Below, in pieces: positions 24,758-33,293 of a DNA stretch of 64,000 bases. Location of the stretch: positions 31,174-95,173 of the forward strand of contig NZ_AULM01000014.1 in assembly GCF_000422285.1 (NCBI RefSeq). Reading direction: 5' to 3'. The notes beneath the pieces were generated by a model that was not told the origin of the DNA, did no database searches, and worked only from the letters and a program-made list of their open reading frames with translations. Both the position numbers and the translations under genes were made by a program. Positions within the stretch are counted from its first letter, which is position 1; every line of letters begins with the position of its first letter. The stretch is from Desulfatiglans anilini DSM 4660. Its GTDB lineage: Bacteria; Desulfobacterota; DSM-4660; Desulfatiglandales; Desulfatiglandaceae.

Positions 24758-25429
24758 ATGGATCCAATCCCGGTCAAATTCGGCGAATGGTTCGAGAAAG
24801 GCTTCGCCCTCTACAAGCAGAACATCGTACCGCTCATCCTCGCCTCCCTGATCGCCCTGGTTTTGGGGATTGCGACGCTGGGCATCCTGGCCGGCCCGAT
24901 GCTGGCAGGGCTTTTTCTGATGGTGCTCGCCTTTCACGACGGGAGGGAACCCCGCCCCGACGTGGGCGAGATCTTCCGGGGTTTCAATTTCTTCTTGAAT
25001 TCGCTCCTTTTCGTCGGGGTGTGGGGCATCGCCATGCTGATGCTCGCCGTCATCGTCGGGCTGATCCCGTGCGTCGGACAACTTGCCGCCCTGTTCGGCG
25101 TCTACGCGATGCAGACCTTCCTCATGTTCGGGCTGCTCCTCATCGTCGACCGGGGGATGGATTTCTGGCAGGCTTCCCAGGAGAGCTATCAGGCGGTCAA
25201 GACCAACTTCTGGCAGTTTCTAGGGCTCATGATCGTGACCGGCATCATCGGCAGCCTCGGGGCCATCGCCTGCGGCCTGGGCCTGGCGGTCACGGTCCCT
25301 ATCCAGATCTGCATCCTGAGCGTAGCCTATCGGGACATCTTCAAAGATGGCGAGGCGGAGACCGCCGAGGTGATCGAGATCATCGAGACAGGTCCGGCGC
25401 CGGAGCCCCATCCGGAAAATCCCGCTTGA
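24758..25429 (+). CDS. Multi-pass membrane protein of unknown function
   Basis: 223 residues, ATG 24758 preceded by AAGGAGG. About five or six hydrophobic segments are visible, including VPLILASLIALVLGIATLGI, SLLFVGVWGIAMLMLAVIVG, and FLGLMIVTGIIGSLGAIACG, with a charged C-terminal tail rich in Glu. The architecture resembles DUF4013/glycerophosphodiester phosphodiesterase membrane-domain-like proteins; no catalytic motif is seen. It lies 90 bp after the GTPase pair on the same strand and may belong with it. Confidence 0.75.
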   Translation: MDPIPVKFGEWFEKGFALYKQNIVPLILASLIALVLGIATLGILAGPMLAGLFLMVLAFHDGREPRPDVGEIFRGFNFFLNSLLFVGVWGIAMLMLAVIVGLIPCVGQLAALFGVYAMQTFLMFGLLLIVDRGMDFWQASQESYQAVKTNFWQFLGLMIVTGIIGSLGAIACGLGLAVTVPIQICILSVAYRDIFKDGEAETAEVIEIIETGPAPEPHPENPA

Positions 25430-25651
25430 CGGGCGATTGGAGAGCACCGCTCTGCTGCGCTCCGGCCATCCTCCGCCCCCGCGGCGCAAAGGCATCCACC
25501 CTGGGCCCCCGGGATTCCACCGGGCTCGGATAGAGGGGGCTTTTTCCCCGGCCTGCAAACCGGGGATGAGGTGATCCACGGCCGACGCGCCCGCAGCGGA
25601 AAGCCGCTCGGCCAGAGGCGGTGTCTGCAGGGCGCCCTGGCAGCCTGGAAG

Positions 25652-26158
25652 ATGAAGATGTCATTGAACCCGTTGCATCTCGGAAAGCCGCTATCCCACT
25701 GGAGGCGTCTGTTCGGGCCTTCGGGCCGTCTGGTGGAGGTCCATCGGCCTCCATCCTGGTGGGATGTCGCCGGAAAGCATCTGCCCCTGGCGCTTATCGG
25801 GGCGGTGCCCCTCGCCTTGGCGCACTTCGTGCCGATTTCACGCCTTCCCGGGGTCCCCTGCCTGTTCCTGAAATGGACGGGGGTTCCCTGCCCCTTCTGC
25901 GGCTACACCCGCTCCTTCTGGGCCATGGCGCAGGGGGACTGGGCGTTCGCCCTCCGCAACGCACCGCTCGCATGCCTGCTTTATGGAGCGGCGATCCTCC
26001 TTCTACTCTGGAACGGGGGGGCGCTTTTTTCCAGGCACCGCTTCAGCCGGGGACGCCTTCTGCGGATCCCCGGACGACTCGCCGGCCCCCTGATCCTGAT
26101 CGGCGCCCTGCTGCTCCTCTCCCAATGGGTGTACCGGGTCGCCGAATCCCTCACGTGA
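25652..26158 (+). CDS. DUF2752 membrane protein
   Basis: 168 residues from ATG 25652; an ATG two codons later is also possible, and the frame stays open upstream to 25571. The DUF2752 signature is clear: GVPCLFLKWTGVPCPFCGYT followed by RSFWAMAQGDW, with paired Cys motifs at a membrane boundary. Three hydrophobic segments surround it (HLPLALIGAVPLALAHF, APLACLLYGAAILLLLW, LAGPLILIGALLLLSQW). The family has no established function. Its last 156 bp overlap the end of the convergent CDF transporter gene. Confidence 0.8.
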   Translation: MKMSLNPLHLGKPLSHWRRLFGPSGRLVEVHRPPSWWDVAGKHLPLALIGAVPLALAHFVPISRLPGVPCLFLKWTGVPCPFCGYTRSFWAMAQGDWAFALRNAPLACLLYGAAILLLLWNGGALFSRHRFSRGRLLRIPGRLAGPLILIGALLLLSQWVYRVAESLT

Positions 26159-27220
26159 AGGCCGCCTCTCCCCGGCATCTGTCTCCACAGGCCCGTTTTC
26201 AATCTCCGCCTCACCGGCTGAAACCCCGATCCGCACCAGACGCTCCCGCTCCCATCTCGGACGGCCCGTCGCCGCACGGCTTCGAAGTTCGCAGAGGTGC
26301 TTCACACAGACCGGGCAGTCCTCGTCGATGCAAGGGTCCATGTGGATCAGGATGCTCGCACGCCCCGAAAAGTGCTCCTGAAGGAGGGCCTCCAGGTCCT
26401 TGGCCTCGCGGTGCGCCTCTTCCAGCGAAAGATGTCTCGGCAGGATCAGGTGAAGATCGATATGGATCAGACTCCCGGAACGCCAGGCCCGCAGTTGGTG
26501 GATATCGATCCACAGCACCTTGCGATGCCCGTCGAGGACGGACGAGATCCTGTCCAGGAGCTTCGGCTCCGAGGCATCCATCAGGGCGGAAAAGGATTGC
26601 CGCACCAACCCACCCCCCGAGACCAGGATGTTCACCCCCACCAGGCAGGCGACCACCCCATCGAGCCAGAGTAGGCCGGTGAATTTGACCAGCAGCAGTC
26701 CGGGAAGCACGGCGGCGGAGGTGTAGACATCGGTCAGGATGTGCTTTCCGTCCGCGATAAGAATCAGCGAACCGGTCTTTCTCCCATATTTGAGGAGCGC
26801 GGCACCGAGGGCCAGGTTGACGACCGCAGCCCCGGCCAGTAATAAAAGACCGCTTTCGAGGCACGGCAGCGGACGGGGATCCAGGATGTGGGATATCCCG
26901 CTCACGAATATTCCCACGGCGGCAACGATGATCAGGGCCCCTTCGAACCCGGCGGAAAAATACTCGATCTTGCCATGGCCGTAGGGGTGGGAGGCGTCGG
27001 GCGGCTTTTGGGCCAGGATGACGCTTCCGAGGGCGAAGGCGCTCGCCACTACATTGATGATGGATTCGAGCGCGTCGGAAAGGATGGCCGAAGATCCGGT
27101 CAGGTGATAGGCGTAGAATTTGACGGCCATGAGGCCCATCCCCACAGCCAGCGCGAGCCCGATGACCGCAAGCCGTATGCGGTTTTCCCTGCCCGCCGTG
27201 TCTGAGAGACTGCTTGACAT
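26003..27220 (-). CDS. Cation diffusion facilitator family transporter with extended tail
   Basis: Inner-membrane divalent metal/proton antiporter, 405 residues. The six-helix domain includes SSAILSDALESIINVVAS (TM2) and ADGKHILTDVYTS with the TM5 HxxxD metal motif, followed by the ferredoxin-like cytoplasmic domain (VLWIDIHQLRAWRSGSLIHI) and a cysteine cluster, MDPCIDEDCPVCVKHLC. Typical family members end near there. The remaining 90 or so residues are Gly/Glu/Gln/Pro-rich, low in complexity, and their last 52 codons are antisense to the DUF2752 gene, so they look like read-through of a lost stop. The dsbA-like gene ends 19 bp upstream on the same strand. Confidence 0.9.
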   Translation of the reverse strand: MSSSLSDTAGRENRIRLAVIGLALAVGMGLMAVKFYAYHLTGSSAILSDALESIINVVASAFALGSVILAQKPPDASHPYGHGKIEYFSAGFEGALIIVAAVGIFVSGISHILDPRPLPCLESGLLLLAGAAVVNLALGAALLKYGRKTGSLILIADGKHILTDVYTSAAVLPGLLLVKFTGLLWLDGVVACLVGVNILVSGGGLVRQSFSALMDASEPKLLDRISSVLDGHRKVLWIDIHQLRAWRSGSLIHIDLHLILPRHLSLEEAHREAKDLEALLQEHFSGRASILIHMDPCIDEDCPVCVKHLCELRSRAATGRPRWERERLVRIGVSAGEAEIENGPVETDAGERRPSREGFGDPVHPLGEEQQGADQDQGAGESSGDPQKASPAEAVPGKKRPPVPE

Positions 27221-27239
27221 GGGTCGGGTCCGCCCGTTC

Positions 27240-28088
27240 CTACCGGCTTGTCTCTTGCCGCTCTCTTTCGACCGCAGCCATCAACTTCTCGGGGGTCAGA
27301 GTGCGAAGAGGCTTTCCGTTGATAAAAACCGCCGGGATCCCTCTCACTCCGGCCTCCCGGCCTTCCTCCATGTCCCTGCGGAGAACCCCCTGAAAAGCCG
27401 GATTCTTGCGGTCGCTCTGGAAGCGCTCCATATCCAGACCCACCGCTTCGGCGGTCCGGGTGATCACCTCTTCGCTCATCGTACTGTGCAACGCCATCAA
27501 CCCGTTGTGAAAGGGCTCGAACTTGCCTTGCGCATCCGCCGCCAGGGCGGCGAGGGCAGCCGAAACCGCGAAACGGTGGCTCGAAAGAGGCATGTTCTTG
27601 TGCACGATCCTGATATCCTTCGGGTATTTCTCCTGAACCTGCTGAAGGAGCGGCTCCAGTCGCGCACAGTAGGGGCACTGGTAATCGCTGAAGACCGTCA
27701 CCGTCACCGCCCCGTCTTCGGCCCCCAGGATCGGCAAACCGGACGGATCGAAGGAATACACCTTCTCCAGGACCACCCGCAGCTCCCGTTTGTTGCCCCG
27801 GCTTGTCAGGATCAGCATCCCCTCAGCCTCTGAATAGGCAATCCGGTCGAATCCGCTTTCGATCGGGATCCGCGCAATAAAGGCCCCCGTTTTCGCATCG
27901 AGGACGCGGACCTCGGCAGGGGCCAGGATAAACATCCAGGATCCGTCCTGCGCCACGGCAAGATCGAGCGGCTCCACCTCCAGCTTCCGATCGTCCCGAA
28001 CCTCCCACTCGAGGCCGGCAGCCGCCGCCGGGACACACCAAACCGACAACAACACCAACAACCATCCCGTCAGAAAAAAACGATTCAT
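27240..28088 (-). CDS. Periplasmic DsbA-family thiol oxidoreductase with extra N-terminal domain
   Basis: 282 residues. ATG 28088 is chosen because GGGAGG is 8 bp upstream; an ATG two codons earlier is too close to it. A signal peptide (MNRFFLTGWLLVLLSVWC... AAAA) directs export. Residues about 20-105 form a beta-rich segment resembling one or two propeller blades (LDLAVAQDGSWMFILAPAEV). The thioredoxin-fold domain begins about residue 115 with VTVFSDYQCPYCARLEPLL, active site CPYC, and continues through a DsbA-type helical insert to GIPAVFINGKPL (cis-Pro loop). It may handle disulfides or c-type cytochrome maturation; the partner is unknown. Confidence 0.87.
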   Translation of the reverse strand: MNRFFLTGWLLVLLSVWCVPAAAAGLEWEVRDDRKLEVEPLDLAVAQDGSWMFILAPAEVRVLDAKTGAFIARIPIESGFDRIAYSEAEGMLILTSRGNKRELRVVLEKVYSFDPSGLPILGAEDGAVTVTVFSDYQCPYCARLEPLLQQVQEKYPKDIRIVHKNMPLSSHRFAVSAALAALAADAQGKFEPFHNGLMALHSTMSEEVITRTAEAVGLDMERFQSDRKNPAFQGVLRRDMEEGREAGVRGIPAVFINGKPLRTLTPEKLMAAVERERQETSR

Positions 28089-28304
28089 GTGCATTGCCTC
28101 CCAGTCGAGATCCATAGGGGCCATTTCGTGATGCGGCCGTGCCCATCCCGGGCATCCCCTCCGCCCGCATCTATTTGCACGGGCCCTAGCCCTGGCGGCG
28201 GTGCAGCCCGGCCGGCGCGCCCGTCGCGCTCCGCGCCGCCACGGTATTCCTCTCGGCGGACGCCCGAGGGCATCCGCCGGCGATCGGCGTCACAACCCGG
28301 CGTT

Positions 28305-28829
28305 TCAAGCGCCCGCTTCGATCCAGGCCGAGATCGCAGGACGCTCTTCAGCCTCCCATTCGGGGGAGATCCGCAGCAGAACGAAATGCTCGAAAAGGGC
28401 GTCCAGCGCCATGGCGCAGCGTTCCAGCAGAAGAACCTTCTCGAAGAACAGACCGTCCGGATCGTCGTTGCGGTCCATCAACACCTTCGGCCCCTTGTAG
28501 CCTTTGACGTTGAACCAGCAGGAATCCAGAAGAAAAGACCAGCGCTCGTCGCCCGCAGCCAGTTTGATCATGGCCTGCACCACCTGCTTCTGCCGGGTCA
28601 GGGCGTACCGCGCCTCACGGAGGGCGGGTCTCTCGCCCGAACACGTTACGGTCTCCACGCCCTCGTCCCCTTCGGACTGAAGCACCACCTTTCCTTCGAT
28701 GGCGAACTCCACCGCGCCGAGGTCCGGGATATCGATCACACCCCCCTCGGTTTCACTCCTGAACCACAGCCACAGCAAAAACTCCCGGCCCAGAAACTCC
28801 GTCTTCTTCGCCTGTTCGAGAACGTTCAT
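28305..28829 (-). CDS. Conserved protein encoded after rdgC, function unknown
   Basis: 174 residues, soluble, acidic, no signal peptide or membrane segment. Start ATG 28829 follows GAGG. The N-terminus EFLGREFLLWLWFRSETEGG and the later SFLLDSCWFNVKGYKGPKV look like a folded alpha/beta domain, but no catalytic motif is recognised. It begins 49 bp after the rdgC stop on the same strand, so it probably acts with RdgC. That link rests on position alone. Confidence 0.75.
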   Translation of the reverse strand: MNVLEQAKKTEFLGREFLLWLWFRSETEGGVIDIPDLGAVEFAIEGKVVLQSEGDEGVETVTCSGERPALREARYALTRQKQVVQAMIKLAAGDERWSFLLDSCWFNVKGYKGPKVLMDRNDDPDGLFFEKVLLLERCAMALDALFEHFVLLRISPEWEAEERPAISAWIEAGA

Positions 28830-28878
28830 CCGGTTACCTCGCGTCCATCCCGAAATGTTGATCGAGCCCCACCGCGCT

Positions 28879-29514
28879 CTAATCCGAAGGCTGCCTCCCC
28901 CCGGTGAAGAGACAGGGCGTCAGGGCATCGAGGGCTCCCAGCGAGCGTTTCTCCCGTTCGAGGATCCTCGCCGCGAGGGCATACGGATAGACGGCCTGGA
29001 GGGTCAAACCGAAGGTCTGGTAGAAAAGAGCGGCAAAATCGTCGCAGAGGGCCGCGTTGACGGCGCCGAAAAACACCATGCCGTCCGTCAGCCTCCAGAC
29101 CATGTCGTAGACGTTGGTCCTGGGGATCGACCGGTGCAGGAGGCTCCGCTTCACCGATTCCCGGATCTCGATCCGGCGCTCGCGAGGCAGGAAGGCGATC
29201 TCCTCCGCCGCCTTGACCTTCTCCTCCGCCTCCCGGCAAAACTGCTTCAGGGCGCTGGCGGGCACCCGGCGGACGTCCACGCGGAGCGAGAGAGCCAGGT
29301 AGGGTTCCTTCAGATAGTCGAGTCCGCCCATGACGTTGTCGAACAGGTCCATGATGTTGACCCACCCCATCGACTTCTCCTGATCGGAGTCATCCGCAAA
29401 CGGCCGAAAAGCGTACCGGCCGACCCTCGGAGGCAGCGACTCCATGACCTCCCTGGGAACCGTCCCCTCCACCCAATAACGGGTGAAGCTCGCCGAGCCC
29501 TGTATGAACCCCAT
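28879..29514 (-). CDS. rdgC: RdgC-like recombination-associated protein
   Basis: 211 residues. RdgC forms a dimeric ring around double-stranded DNA and antagonises RecA/RecF in E. coli. The pattern here follows the family: an N-terminal SASFTRYWV strand, KSMGWVN in the DNA-binding region, a helical KQFCREAEEKVKAAEE segment, then RIEIRESVKRSLLHRSIPRT and a mirrored second half with YDMVWRLTDGMVFFGAVN. It is shorter than the roughly 300-residue E. coli protein. Start ATG 29514 has AAGGAG 5 bp upstream. Identification is by motif order, not alignment. Confidence 0.75.
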   Translation of the reverse strand: MGFIQGSASFTRYWVEGTVPREVMESLPPRVGRYAFRPFADDSDQEKSMGWVNIMDLFDNVMGGLDYLKEPYLALSLRVDVRRVPASALKQFCREAEEKVKAAEEIAFLPRERRIEIRESVKRSLLHRSIPRTNVYDMVWRLTDGMVFFGAVNAALCDDFAALFYQTFGLTLQAVYPYALAARILEREKRSLGALDALTPCLFTGGRQPSD

Positions 29515-29545
29515 ACGATCTCCTTCCGATCACCCCATCGTTGAA

Positions 29546-29669
29546 CAGGCTGTTGAAAAACGCCCGTCCGCTGCGTTGCGCTCATCCCACATCACTGCGG
29601 CGCACAGATATGTGCAGCCATTCCAAGGAATTTCGCAAACCCTGCATCCGGCCCCTTTTCAACAGCCTG
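29546..29669. repeat. Intergenic element with 14-bp terminal inverted repeats
   Basis: CAGGCTGTTGAAAA at 29546-29559 is perfectly repeated in inverse orientation at 29656-29669. The 96-bp interior has no open frame of note. Ends and size suggest a small non-autonomous mobile element or a long stem-loop. Confidence 0.7.
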
Positions 29670-29721
29670 CGCACCATAAATCCTTCGACACCCTGCTGCC
29701 GAGCCTTTCCGGCGAAGGGCT

Positions 29722-30309
29722 TCAGCCGGGCCGGGATCCTTTCTTCCCTGCTTCTTGAACGACCTGCCGGACCTTGTCCATGAACGGCCCGTCGTCCCGC
29801 CACAGGAAGCAGCTGTTGCGCAGCTGTCTCAAGGCGGGGATCTCGCCGAGGGAGTTCGGCAGAGGTCTCCGCTCGCGCGATTGATCCGTCCAGTAACCGT
29901 GCAAGGCTGCAGGCCCCATGGCGATCATGAGATGGGTGAGGTGGCTGCACCCCCTTATCCCTCCCATCAACCGGATGACCTCCCGGCTGTACCCCCCGGA
30001 GATGGCCACTCCCTTCATCCGTTCGACCGAGCCTATCGCCTCCGTGCAGAGCTCGTGCGGCACCCCGGGCATCTCGGCCTCGATGTCGGTGATCGTCAAA
30101 GGACGGCCTTCGACGATCATCCGCACGATCATCCAGTGGATCACGCCCTCGGGCGCCTGAACGCCGTCGAAGTAAAAACCTGGTTGAAACCGGTCGTCCC
30201 GGAGGGACCCCTCGACGAGAACCCGGCCCTGCCCCAGCGGATAACTCTTGAACTCGAGCCGCCGCTGGTGAACGGCATTCCCCCGAGCGAGCTCTTTCAA
30301 CGCTCCCAT
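29722..30309 (-). CDS. DUF2889 family protein
   Basis: 195 residues, cytosolic by appearance. The family pattern is visible in RRLEFKSYPLGQGRVLVEGS, then LRDDRF, HWMIVRMIVEGRPLTITDIE, and GCSHLTHLMIAMGPAALHGY. DUF2889 has no assigned activity; members often accompany energy or aromatic-acid metabolism genes in Deltaproteobacteria, but no such neighbour is adjacent here. Start ATG 30309. An inverted-repeat element separates it from rdgC downstream, so it may be its own unit. Confidence 0.82.
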   Translation of the reverse strand: MGALKELARGNAVHQRRLEFKSYPLGQGRVLVEGSLRDDRFQPGFYFDGVQAPEGVIHWMIVRMIVEGRPLTITDIEAEMPGVPHELCTEAIGSVERMKGVAISGGYSREVIRLMGGIRGCSHLTHLMIAMGPAALHGYWTDQSRERRPLPNSLGEIPALRQLRNSCFLWRDDGPFMDKVRQVVQEAGKKGSRPG

Positions 30310-30779
30310 GTCATTCTCTCTGTTGGACCCGACTCATTCGATGCGGAAACGAGATGTCCCGCAGGCCGCACAGCTTAACAGGCTTTCCTCAACGAGTCAA
30401 CGCCGCAGCATCGGCAGGCGCGGACTCCTCCGGCGCACGGCTGCACCGTCTTGTCCAGCCTGGATCCGGGCTGCTGCGCTGCGACGAACCAAGGCGGGGC
30501 GACGCCATTTCCCGGCTTGCCATCCACCGGCCGGTGCCCTTATGATAGGCTTCGCCCTCCGGAAACAAATATCCAGCACGACCCGGTTTCCTTCCTGAGA
30601 TCCCTTTGCGGCGGAAATAAGGAAATCAAGCGCCCACGCTGAGGCGACTTGCAGGCCGCCTCATGCGCGAAGGGGCGGATCGAGGCCGGAAGCGGTCGAA
30701 AACACCCTTTTCGGAGAGAGGCCGGGTCATCGCCGTCCGCCGCACCGTGGCCCAAAAAATCATCAGAGGTCCCCGCAGC
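30310..30779. other. Intergenic region between DUF2889 and MATE genes
   Basis: About 470 bp between divergent genes, with a family A repeat in its right part (30617-30720). The MATE frame is open back to 30663, but that upstream part is repeat sequence. Confidence 0.5.
30617..30720 (-). repeat. Dispersed repeat family A, copy 1
   Basis: Read on the minus strand it contains GCGGCCTGCAAGTCGCC, then GCGCTTGATTTCCTTA. It matches four other intergenic copies (35607, 48700, 56289, 62720) in block order and spacing. It ends about 60 bp before the favoured MATE start. Confidence 0.75.
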
Positions 30780-32411
30780 GTGAATGTTTCCTGTTCCAGA
30801 TGGTCGGAGCCCGGAGGATACCGAGAGGTCCTCAAGATCGCGATCCCTCTGATCCTGAGTACGGGTGCCTGGTCGATCCAGCACTTCGTGGACCGGATGT
30901 TTCTGTCCTGGTATTCCCCCGAGGCCATCGCAGCCGCCATGCCGGCCGGCATGCTCAATTTCACCCTCATGAGCATCTTCATCGGCACGGTGAGCTATGT
31001 GAGCACATTCGTCGCGCAATATCACGGCGCGGGGCGGCACCGGGAGATAGGGCCGGTCCTCTGGCAGGGGATGTATGTCTCCATGTTCGGCGGGCTTTGC
31101 ATGCTCTGCCTGATCCCCCTCGCCGGGCCCATCTTCGCCTTTGTAGGGCACGATGCGCCCGTGCAGAAAAATGAGGTCGATTACTTCGTCATCCTCTCCA
31201 TCGGAGGGTTCCCGGCGATTGCGACCCATGCGCTCTCCGGTTTTTTTTCCGGGGTTGCGCGTCCCTGGCCGATCATGTGGGTGACCATGGCCTCGACGGC
31301 CCTGAACCTGATTCTGGACTATCTCTTCATCTTCGGCAGGGCCGGCCTGCCCGAAATGGGGATGCGCGGCGCGGCACTGGCCACGGTCCTCGCCGCCGTG
31401 TTCTCCCTGGTCGTCATGCTCCTGCTGGCCTGGCGCACCGCGAACGACACCCGCTACCATACCCTGAAGGGCTGGCGGCCCGATGCGGCGCTGATGCGGC
31501 GGCTGCTGCGATTCGGCTTTCCTTCCGGGATGCAGTTCTTCCTGGACATGAGCGGCTTCACCGGTTTCATCCTCCTCGTGGGAAGGCTCGGCACCCTGCC
31601 GCTGGCCGCCACCAACATCGCCTTCAACATCAACACAATTGCCTTCATGCCTATGATCGGCTGCGGGATCACGGTATCCGTCCTGGTCGGGCAGCACCTC
31701 GGCAGGAACGCCCCTGAGCTGGCCGAAAAGGCGACCTGGTCGGCGTTCCACATCACCTTCGCCTACATGGCCTCGATAGCGCTCGCCTATGTCCTGATCC
31801 CGGAGGTCTTCGTCTCCCCTTTCGCACCGGCGGACAACCCGCAGGCCTTCGAAGCCATTTTTCACCTGGCCGTGATCCTCCTTCGCTTCGTCGCCCTCTA
31901 CTCCATCTTCGACACGCTCAGCATCGTCTTCGCCTCCGCCGTCAAGGGGGCGGGCGACACGCGCTTCGTCATGCTGATCATCGCCGCCTTCTCGGGTCTC
32001 ATTCTGCTCGGGCCCGCATACGTGATGATCGTCGTCCTGGGGTGGGGCATCATGGCGGCCTGGATCCTGGCCACGCTTTACGTGACCTCGCTTGGCATCG
32101 TCTTCCTCCTGCGGTTCCTGCAGGGCAAATGGAAGGCGATGCGGGTCATCGAACCGGACAAGATCTGGGGCGCCCCCGAAATACCCCCCGTTCGGGAGCA
32201 ATCGTCCACCCCGCAAAGGCTCCCGATACCAAAACCAGGTTTCCGGCCGGGGAGGCAGCCTGTCCCCATCCTGCAACAGGGAGCTGTCCAGGATGCCTGC
32301 CGCTTCGATCAGTCAAGCCCCGCCACCGACCCGGGCGGACTCGGCACTCCAGGAGTGGAACCAGGCGCGGGATCGTGCAGCAACCGGTTGGACGATCACA
32401 ACCCCCCGTAG
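30780..32411 (+). CDS. MATE-family efflux transporter
   Basis: Cation-coupled multidrug/metabolite exporter of the inner membrane, 543 residues from GTG 30780 (AGAGG 10 bp upstream). Twelve hydrophobic segments are recognisable, beginning with LKIAIPLILSTGAWSIQHFV and DRMFLSWYSPEAIAAAMPAG, with MATE features such as SGFFSGVARPWPIMWVTM and GAGDTRFVMLII. The core ends near residue 460; the last 80 residues are Pro/Gln/Gly-rich and non-conserved in appearance, and the stop codon lies inside a family C repeat. Substrate unknown. Confidence 0.92.
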   Translation: MNVSCSRWSEPGGYREVLKIAIPLILSTGAWSIQHFVDRMFLSWYSPEAIAAAMPAGMLNFTLMSIFIGTVSYVSTFVAQYHGAGRHREIGPVLWQGMYVSMFGGLCMLCLIPLAGPIFAFVGHDAPVQKNEVDYFVILSIGGFPAIATHALSGFFSGVARPWPIMWVTMASTALNLILDYLFIFGRAGLPEMGMRGAALATVLAAVFSLVVMLLLAWRTANDTRYHTLKGWRPDAALMRRLLRFGFPSGMQFFLDMSGFTGFILLVGRLGTLPLAATNIAFNINTIAFMPMIGCGITVSVLVGQHLGRNAPELAEKATWSAFHITFAYMASIALAYVLIPEVFVSPFAPADNPQAFEAIFHLAVILLRFVALYSIFDTLSIVFASAVKGAGDTRFVMLIIAAFSGLILLGPAYVMIVVLGWGIMAAWILATLYVTSLGIVFLLRFLQGKWKAMRVIEPDKIWGAPEIPPVREQSSTPQRLPIPKPGFRPGRQPVPILQQGAVQDACRFDQSSPATDPGGLGTPGVEPGAGSCSNRLDDHNPP

Positions 32412-32444
32412 CGGCGGGACTGAGCACACGCAGTGTGCAAGGAG
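32403..32444 (+). repeat. Double-hairpin repeat family C, single copy
   Basis: Contains GGGACTGAGCAC followed by the hairpin GCACAC-GCA-GTGTGC. It corresponds to the tandem units at 56411-56510, where the second hairpin is CACCC-GAA-GGGTG, so the stems are preserved by paired changes. It provides the MATE stop codon. Confidence 0.6.
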
Positions 32445-32602
32445 ATTGGGCCCATCCCGAAAGGGCAGAGCTGGACAGGCGGCGGCATTGGAAAAAACCG
32501 CCCCATTCAGAATCGAAACGCACTGAAGCGGACGTGCTGCATTTCCGAATTGACACTCAATTTATTTTATCCGAAAACGGTTCAACGGTTGGAGGCCCAT
32601 CG

Positions 32603-33103
32603 ATGAAGAACGAAAAACAGAAGGCTCCGGGCACTGCACAGCTCACCGCGATGGCCGAAGAACTGATCCGCAGCCGCAGCACCATGACCTTGGCCACCGG
32701 CGGAGACAGCGGCCCATGGGCGGCCCCCGTCTACTACGCCTGTATTGACGGATCCTTCTATTTTTTCTCGAGCCCCGAATCGCGGCATATCCAGGAGTCC
32801 CTGCCTGACAAAGGAGCGGCGGCGGCCATTTTTGCCGAATCGGATTCCTGGCAAGGGATCCGCGGACTTCAGATGTCGGGGCGGATCGTCCATATCCGCG
32901 CAGGTTTCAAGGCCTTTAAAGGGCTGCAGGCCTACATGCGCAAATTCTCGTTTACGCGAGAGTTTTTCACTCCCGGCAAACGGCTCGACCTGGATGCCTT
33001 TTCGGAGCGCTTCCACGTCCGGTTTTACGCCTTCAAACCGGATCTGATCTATTACCTCGACAACAGCATCGCCTTCGGATTCAGGGAAACGGTCACCCTT
33101 TGA
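32603..33103 (+). CDS. Pyridoxamine 5'-phosphate oxidase-fold protein
   Basis: 166 residues from ATG 32603, with GGAGG at 32591-32595. PNPOx-like split-barrel: STMTLATGGDSGPWAAPVYY, then FYFFSSPESRHIQ and SWQGIRGLQMSGRIVHI. These match the family of flavin- or heme-binding proteins related to general stress protein 26 and HugZ-type proteins rather than true PdxH. The ligand cannot be read from sequence. A hairpin terminator follows about 190 bp downstream, shared with the convergent cytochrome gene. Confidence 0.85.
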   Translation: MKNEKQKAPGTAQLTAMAEELIRSRSTMTLATGGDSGPWAAPVYYACIDGSFYFFSSPESRHIQESLPDKGAAAAIFAESDSWQGIRGLQMSGRIVHIRAGFKAFKGLQAYMRKFSFTREFFTPGKRLDLDAFSERFHVRFYAFKPDLIYYLDNSIAFGFRETVTL

Positions 33104-33293
33104 TCCTGGACGCGACTGGGCAAGATGACCCCATGCCCGTTCCGCCCCGTGGAACAAAACCGGGAAACGATTTCCCCACACGCTCATCCGCGAAGGAGCC
33201 TCCCACCCATAGACCGAACATCCCGGCTTCACTCCCCAGCGGCGCTGCAACGTCGTCCTTCCCCGGCCTCTGAACCTTCCCGCCCTGAACACG

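Noticed and set aside
23165..25081. A 638-codon minus-strand frame
   Set aside because: Opposite the second GTPase and the membrane protein; composition is that of a shadow.
30663..30779. Upstream extension of the MATE protein
   Set aside because: The first half translates a dispersed family A repeat; GTG 30780 has a better ribosome site and protein start.
30540..32276. A 578-codon minus-strand frame rich in Asp, Glu and His
   Set aside because: Antisense of the MATE gene and of a family A repeat.
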